A DNA stretch of 9,274 nt, taken from the NCBI GenBank assembly GCA_018224415.1, contig JAGTUZ010000257.1, positions 1 through 9,274 of the forward strand. The letters are read 5' to 3'. Both the position numbers and the translations under genes were made by a program. This document shows, one piece after another, positions 5,519 to 9,274 of this stretch (positions are counted from its first letter, which is position 1; each line of letters opens with the position of its first letter). The DNA is from Bacteroidota bacterium (GTDB lineage Bacteria; Bacteroidota; Ignavibacteria; SZUA-365). A model generated the notes under the pieces. That model saw only the letters and a list, made by a program, of their open reading frames with translations, did no database searches and was not told the DNA's origin.

Positions 5519-7870
5519 TCAGAACGTATCCAGTTTTTTCATACGCTCCATCAACGCATCGGTCGTCGACGGGAGGTTGAGCAGTTTCGCCGTGCGTTCC
5601 GCGATCTTCTTTGCCGCGGCGGCATCCTCCTCGCTGGGATATTTGATGCGGCTGTGGTGAATGCCAGTGAGAATATTCAGGAAACTATGCTTGACGATGG
5701 AAATTTCACGGAACGTGAGATCGCATTCCTCCAGCTCGCCATCAGCCAGTCGCTTGGTCACGATCTTCTCGATGAGGACACGGATCTTCTCGATCGTAGG
5801 TTCCTCGATGGCGCGCGTGGCCGCCTCGATCGTGTCCGCCAGCATGACGATGCCGGTTTCCTTCGAATAAGGTTTGGGTCCGTGATACTGGAAATCCTCC
5901 AACAGGGGGTCGCTATCCCCGTGCGTCTTTTCCTTCTCGTAGAAATAGGAAACCAGCGTCGTTCCGTGGTGTGCGGGAATGAAGTCGATGATGCGATCGG
6001 GCAGATGGTGTTCGCGGGCCAGCTCGATTCCTCGCGCGACGTGATCGATGATCTTGCGCGCGCTCTGCCGGGGTTCGAGCGTGTCGTGTATGTTCTGGCT
6101 GCCAAGCTGGTTTTCGACAAAGCATTCCGGCTCGAGCATCTTGCCGATGTCATGGTAGTAGGCTCCCACGCGGGCGAGGATGGCGTTGGCTCCGATGGCC
6201 GTGGCAGCGGCTTCCGCCAGGCTGCCCATGACAATGCTGTGATGGAAGGTGCCCGGGGCCCGGGAGGAAAGATCGCGCAGGAGCGGATGGTTGAAATCCG
6301 AAAGTTCGAGCAGGGTCAGATCGGTGGAAATGCGAAAGACGCGCTCGAAAAATATCAGCAGTCCGAAGGTGAACACGGGAGAAAGCACGGCGTTGGCCAG
6401 GGCATACGCGCCTTCCAGCGCCATTTCCTCGGCGTCGACCGAGCGCTGCAGTCCGTTGACGAGGATGGCGAAGGCGTAACCGATGAATATAAACGAGAGA
6501 GACCGGAATATCTGCGATCTGTTCTTCACATCGCGGACGGTGTAGATGGCCATCGAACCCGCGAGTATCGATGCCAGAATGATCATGTACTCGTTCCCGC
6601 GCAAAGCGCCGACGAGAAAGGAAATCGATACGGTGGTGTAGAATGCCACGCGTGAATCGAATATGATTGTCATCAGCATCGCTGCGGTGGGCACGATGAT
6701 CAGGTATTGTACCGGCCCCGTGACAGGCAATGTGAACGTGAGGTACGCAAGAAAGGCGATCAGAAGGATAATCACCGAGATAAGCAGAAGTCTTGAGTTG
6801 TCGTCGATGATACGCTTGCGGAAGAGGAAGATGTAAATGACGGGCAGGAAGAGAATGGCGGCGGTGTGTCCGACGCGACCGAGGAAGCGCAACACGATGT
6901 TGTCGTCGCCGCGCCGGTCGTTTTTTGCCCGGGTGTAAGAGTCGAGCTTGGATTTGAGTCCGGGCGTGATGCGCTCGTGCCTGCTGATGATGCGCTCGTT
7001 TTCCTTGACGATGCCGTCGGTGAGCATGACGTTGTTGATCGCCGCCTGGATCGCGAACTGTGTCTGCTCGTTGTTGTAGACGATATTGGGCTTGAGCAGG
7101 GGGTAGACAAGTGTGAAGAAAAATTCGACACGGGTGGAATCACCGCCGAAGACGTCCCCATACACGCGTTGCAGAAGCGAGGCCACATCGATATGGTCGT
7201 AGTAGTCCTTCACCGGACGCCGCAGTTCCGTCGTGCTGTCAATGCGGATCGCGAGCACGGGATGGCGGAATTGCGCCTTTTCCCTGTCCAGATAGCCGCG
7301 TTCGTAAATGCGCGCGATTGCCTGTCGCGTCCGCTCACGCACCGACGGTATGGAGCGGCGCAGATCCCCCTCGATGCTGCCGGTCAGCCAGTATCGCCAG
7401 GCGCGTTGGGAAAACTTTGCGGGAAAGGACGAGCTGCGCGAGGCAGCGCGCACGACACTGTCTGCCATCGCGATGACCTGTGTGTGCCGGGGATTTCTCG
7501 GAAGGCGGGAGCTGACCTGTTCCGTCGCGCGCAGCAGATAGTCGAATGTGCGGCCGAGAGTGTCCTGCATGGCCCGTTCGATCTGCGGTAGCCGGTCGAA
7601 GCTCAGTGGCGTGCCCGCTGCCGCTTTCTTCTGTTCTTCCTCGATCACCGCCGGATCCCGGAAAATGGAGAAGCCGAACGGGGCGATCAAATCCTCCTCG
7701 ACCCATACGTCACCTTCCCGGTACTCGTATTCATATTCCAGACCGGTGGGGAAGAGCAAAGCGATCACGACGATGACGAATGCGCCCAGCGCGATGCGCG
7801 CGGCGAGACCATACTGCAGTGCGTGCAGGAATCCCTGTTTCTTCTGCTCATTCTGTGTTTGTTCTGCCAT
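5519..7870 (-). CDS. pgpH: 7TM-HD membrane phosphodiesterase, PgpH-type (cyclic-di-AMP hydrolase)
   Basis: PgpH-type proteins hydrolyse the second messenger cyclic di-AMP at the inner membrane. The 783-residue protein shows the full family layout. A first membrane helix (about 25-41) is followed by a large outside 7TMR-HDED domain (about 45-330). Then come seven hydrophobic segments (roughly 335-350, 360-380, 387-404, 408-424, 427-445, 456-473, 490-508) and a cytosolic HD domain (about 530-735). Metal-site residues visible are H544 (FHHSIVMGSLAEAAA), H573-D574 (AYYHDIGKM, 570-578), H610 (IIDHV), the HH pair at 634-635 (PAHHGT) and D679 (LADTIEA). The spacings from H544 to H573-D574 and on to H610 match those I recall for Listeria PgpH. 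The gene starts six bases after the HAD phosphatase stop. The substrate is inferred from the family and was not tested. Presence implies the cell makes c-di-AMP, although no cyclase gene is in view. Confidence 0.93.
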   Translation of the reverse strand: MAEQTQNEQKKQGFLHALQYGLAARIALGAFVIVVIALLFPTGLEYEYEYREGDVWVEEDLIAPFGFSIFRDPAVIEEEQKKAAAGTPLSFDRLPQIERAMQDTLGRTFDYLLRATEQVSSRLPRNPRHTQVIAMADSVVRAASRSSSFPAKFSQRAWRYWLTGSIEGDLRRSIPSVRERTRQAIARIYERGYLDREKAQFRHPVLAIRIDSTTELRRPVKDYYDHIDVASLLQRVYGDVFGGDSTRVEFFFTLVYPLLKPNIVYNNEQTQFAIQAAINNVMLTDGIVKENERIISRHERITPGLKSKLDSYTRAKNDRRGDDNIVLRFLGRVGHTAAILFLPVIYIFLFRKRIIDDNSRLLLISVIILLIAFLAYLTFTLPVTGPVQYLIIVPTAAMLMTIIFDSRVAFYTTVSISFLVGALRGNEYMIILASILAGSMAIYTVRDVKNRSQIFRSLSFIFIGYAFAILVNGLQRSVDAEEMALEGAYALANAVLSPVFTFGLLIFFERVFRISTDLTLLELSDFNHPLLRDLSSRAPGTFHHSIVMGSLAEAAATAIGANAILARVGAYYHDIGKMLEPECFVENQLGSQNIHDTLEPRQSARKIIDHVARGIELAREHHLPDRIIDFIPAHHGTTLVSYFYEKEKTHGDSDPLLEDFQYHGPKPYSKETGIVMLADTIEAATRAIEEPTIEKIRVLIEKIVTKRLADGELEECDLTFREISIVKHSFLNILTGIHHSRIKYPSEEDAAAAKKIAERTAKLLNLPSTTDALMERMKKLDTF

Positions 7871-7876
7871 TGTATG

Positions 7877-8749
7877 CTACCGGATTCTGCCTTCGAGAAT
7901 AATGCGGAGGAATTCGGCAACGCCTCCTTCGTCGTTGTCGAGTCGTGTCACGTAATCCGTGACGAGCTTCAGTTCCTGGATGCCATTGAGCATGGCGGCG
8001 GACACACCGGCAAATGTACACATTTCCACGTCGTTGGAATAATCGCCGATTGCAGCGCACTGCCGGCGTTCGATGTCCATCGCGTCAAGCACGTGCTTGA
8101 GTCCGACCGCCTTGGTGATATTCCGGTTTCTCACCTCGAGATAGAAGAGATCCTGCCCGCTGCCGCTCTGGTACATGCTGCGCTGCAGGCGCCGGCCGTG
8201 CCGTCGCGCGATGGCAACCGAAAGCTTCTGTACCGCTCGGTACCCGCCGCCCGCGCACAGGAGCACCGTGGAGGTATGATACGGACGAAGATCCCCGACG
8301 CGGATGATGTCTTGCTTCTCGCTGCGCAGATAGCGGGGAAGTACGGGCGCCTCCTCGAGCGAAACGATGCCGTCGGGCGTGAACAGGGACCATGAAAGTC
8401 CTTCGCTCTCTGGATGCAACGACACCTCGTCGGCCTTCGCGCAGACCTCGCTGGCCAGAGGGGAGGAGAAGAGGACGGAGCCTTCGGAATCCTTCACGAG
8501 CGCACCGTTCAGACTTATCACCGGAGAAGTACTGCCTATCTGGCGGGCGTAGCGCCGGGTGAAGGTGTCCGAACGCCCCGATGCCAGGATGATCCGGATA
8601 CCCCGTTCGCGCACTTTCGCGACCATCTCGACAACATCGGGATGGATCTCGTTCGTTCTGGTGAGCAGCGTGCCGTCGAGGTCGCAGGCGATACAGCGGA
8701 CGGAGGCCAGGCGCCGAAGACGGACGCCGCGAGTTTCAAAGAATCGCAT
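7877..8749 (-). CDS. HAD-superfamily hydrolase, Cof type (subclass IIB)
   Basis: Cof-type HAD enzymes are cytosolic magnesium-dependent phosphatases acting on sugar phosphates, nucleotides or flavin precursors; the substrate here is unknown. Counting from the start at 8749 (290 residues), the four HAD motifs are all present: DLDGTLL with D23 and D25, ILASGR with S57, K213 in RNITKAVGL, and IGDYSNDVEM with D236, N239 and D240. The cap between about 80 and 205 has the size of a C2B cap. The start is not certain. Tandem ATGs lie at 8752 and 8749; AAGGA sits four bases before the second and only one base before the first, so I chose the second. An ATG at 8803 would overlap the symporter gene by 68 bases, and its extra residues (MHSCSGTCWHASRK) do not look like family sequence. 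The chosen start overlaps the symporter end by 14 bases, consistent with coupled translation. Confidence 0.9.
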   Translation of the reverse strand: MRFFETRGVRLRRLASVRCIACDLDGTLLTRTNEIHPDVVEMVAKVRERGIRIILASGRSDTFTRRYARQIGSTSPVISLNGALVKDSEGSVLFSSPLASEVCAKADEVSLHPESEGLSWSLFTPDGIVSLEEAPVLPRYLRSEKQDIIRVGDLRPYHTSTVLLCAGGGYRAVQKLSVAIARRHGRRLQRSMYQSGSGQDLFYLEVRNRNITKAVGLKHVLDAMDIERRQCAAIGDYSNDVEMCTFAGVSAAMLNGIQELKLVTDYVTRLDNDEGGVAEFLRIILEGRIR

Positions 8750-9274
8750 CATGTCCTTGCACTTTCTCGAGGCGTGCCAGCATGTACCAGAGCAAGAGTG
8801 CACTGGTGACCGCGAGCGCCAGCCACAGCAGCATTTCGCCCACGGTTCCGAAGAATACCGCCCCGAACAGGAAAAGTACGGAATAGATCATCAGAACGCC
8901 AAGCAGCCATCCCGCTAGGCGGCTCAGGAATGCGCCCTCTGTGATGATGTCGGGATGCCGTTCGGCAATGCCTTTCCAGAAGCCGGTCGGACGGACCCTC
9001 CGATAGAAGGCGTCAAGCACGGACGCTTCCGTCGGACGTGTCAGCATGGTTACGGCGAGCCATACCACCGTGGTCACACCGACGATGAGAAACATGCTTT
9101 CCGGAAACACGATCAGCGGAGTCGGGGAGGAAGCGTTGACCAGAGCAATGCCGCCGTAGACGAGCGCTGGTGTCAGGGTGGCGGCGATTTCGCTCCAGGC
9201 GTTGACGCGCCACCAGTACCAGCGAAGCAGCAGCACGAGTCCAAGCCCCGCACCGCATTCGATGATGAACTGCC
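8736..9274 (-). CDS. Sodium:solute symporter family protein, C-terminal part, cut by the window edge
   Basis: SSS-family transporters couple sodium uptake to entry of sugars, amino acids, vitamins or similar solutes across the inner membrane. The last 179 codons are visible and the frame is open to the right edge. The segment begins IIECGAGLGLVLLLRWYWW; LRWYWWRVNAWSEIAA is a signature I associate with Bacteroidota-type SSS proteins, as is the later VVWLAVTMLTRPTE. Counted from GTG 9234-9236, hydrophobic segments lie at about residues 20-34, 46-66, 104-127 and 134-152. The amphipathic stretch VLDAFYRRVRPTGFWKG comes between the second and third. The chain ends with a short charged tail (RLEKVQGHDAIL). 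The substrate cannot be told from this fragment. The gene is first of those seen in the six-gene minus-strand unit; any promoter lies outside the window. Confidence 0.87.
   Translation of the reverse strand, partial: QFIIECGAGLGLVLLLRWYWWRVNAWSEIAATLTPALVYGGIALVNASSPTPLIVFPESMFLIVGVTTVVWLAVTMLTRPTEASVLDAFYRRVRPTGFWKGIAERHPDIITEGAFLSRLAGWLLGVLMIYSVLFLFGAVFFGTVGEMLLWLALAVTSALLLWYMLARLEKVQGHDAIL

Noticed and set aside
5477..6655. 392-codon open frame on the plus strand
   Set aside because: It is antisense to the HD domain of the phosphodiesterase. No recognisable motif, no Shine-Dalgarno site and no promoter; a shadow frame.
1..9274. Search for CRISPR arrays, tRNA or rRNA genes, insertion sequences and antiphage gene clusters
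   Set aside because: Intergenic space is limited to gaps of 169 bases or less, with no regularly spaced repeats, no tRNA-like cloverleaf and no transposase motif. The gene set is conserved housekeeping, so I see no support for a new defence or mobile system.

Overview
This is an ordinary-looking chromosomal stretch of about 58-60% GC (estimated by eye) with almost no spare DNA. It has nine protein genes, no RNA gene, no mobile element and no CRISPR array. The lineage looks like the Bacteroidota/Chlorobiota/Ignavibacteriota group. Both plus-strand genes are preceded by a perfect TAnnTTTG box, the -7 element known from Bacteroidota. The PurN active-site loop has the longer GGKGMFG form I associate with that group. 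The transporter fragment carries the LRWYWWRVNAWSE signature of its sodium:solute symporters. Several genes also have clear Shine-Dalgarno sequences (AGGAG, GGAGG), which most classical Bacteroidetes lack, so an early-branching relative (Ignavibacteria- or Kapabacteria-like) fits better. This placement is inference.

Left part, 1-1218, minus strand: purN then purH (purH runs off the left edge). They are two purine-synthesis enzymes that both use 10-formyltetrahydrofolate, separated by 21 bases. A 169-base divergent region (1219-1387) separates them from the plus-strand genes. It holds a probable promoter for each direction.

Middle, 1388-2157, plus strand: a 109-residue protein I cannot identify, then an A-type iron-sulfur carrier (ErpA/IscA family) with its own promoter. 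A 141-base convergent region (2158-2298) follows. It holds a strong 16-bp hairpin capped by a UCCG tetraloop, which probably ends transcription from both sides.

Right part, 2299-9274, minus strand: six tightly packed genes that look like one operon. In order of transcription they are a sodium:solute symporter (5' end outside the window), a Cof-type HAD phosphatase, a membrane 7TM-HD cyclic-di-AMP phosphodiesterase (PgpH family), the tyrosine recombinase XerD, thymidylate kinase, and a membrane-anchored S41/C-terminal-processing protease with a PDZ domain. Junctions are -14 (or -17), +6, +1, +13 and -4 bases, so translational coupling is likely. The products do not form one pathway; the theme is growth and cell-envelope housekeeping (second messenger, chromosome dimer resolution, dTTP supply, envelope proteolysis).

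I found no convincing undescribed system. The items most worth a second look are the unidentified 109-residue gene, the UNCG-capped bidirectional terminator, and the pairing of Bacteroidota-type promoters with Shine-Dalgarno sites.
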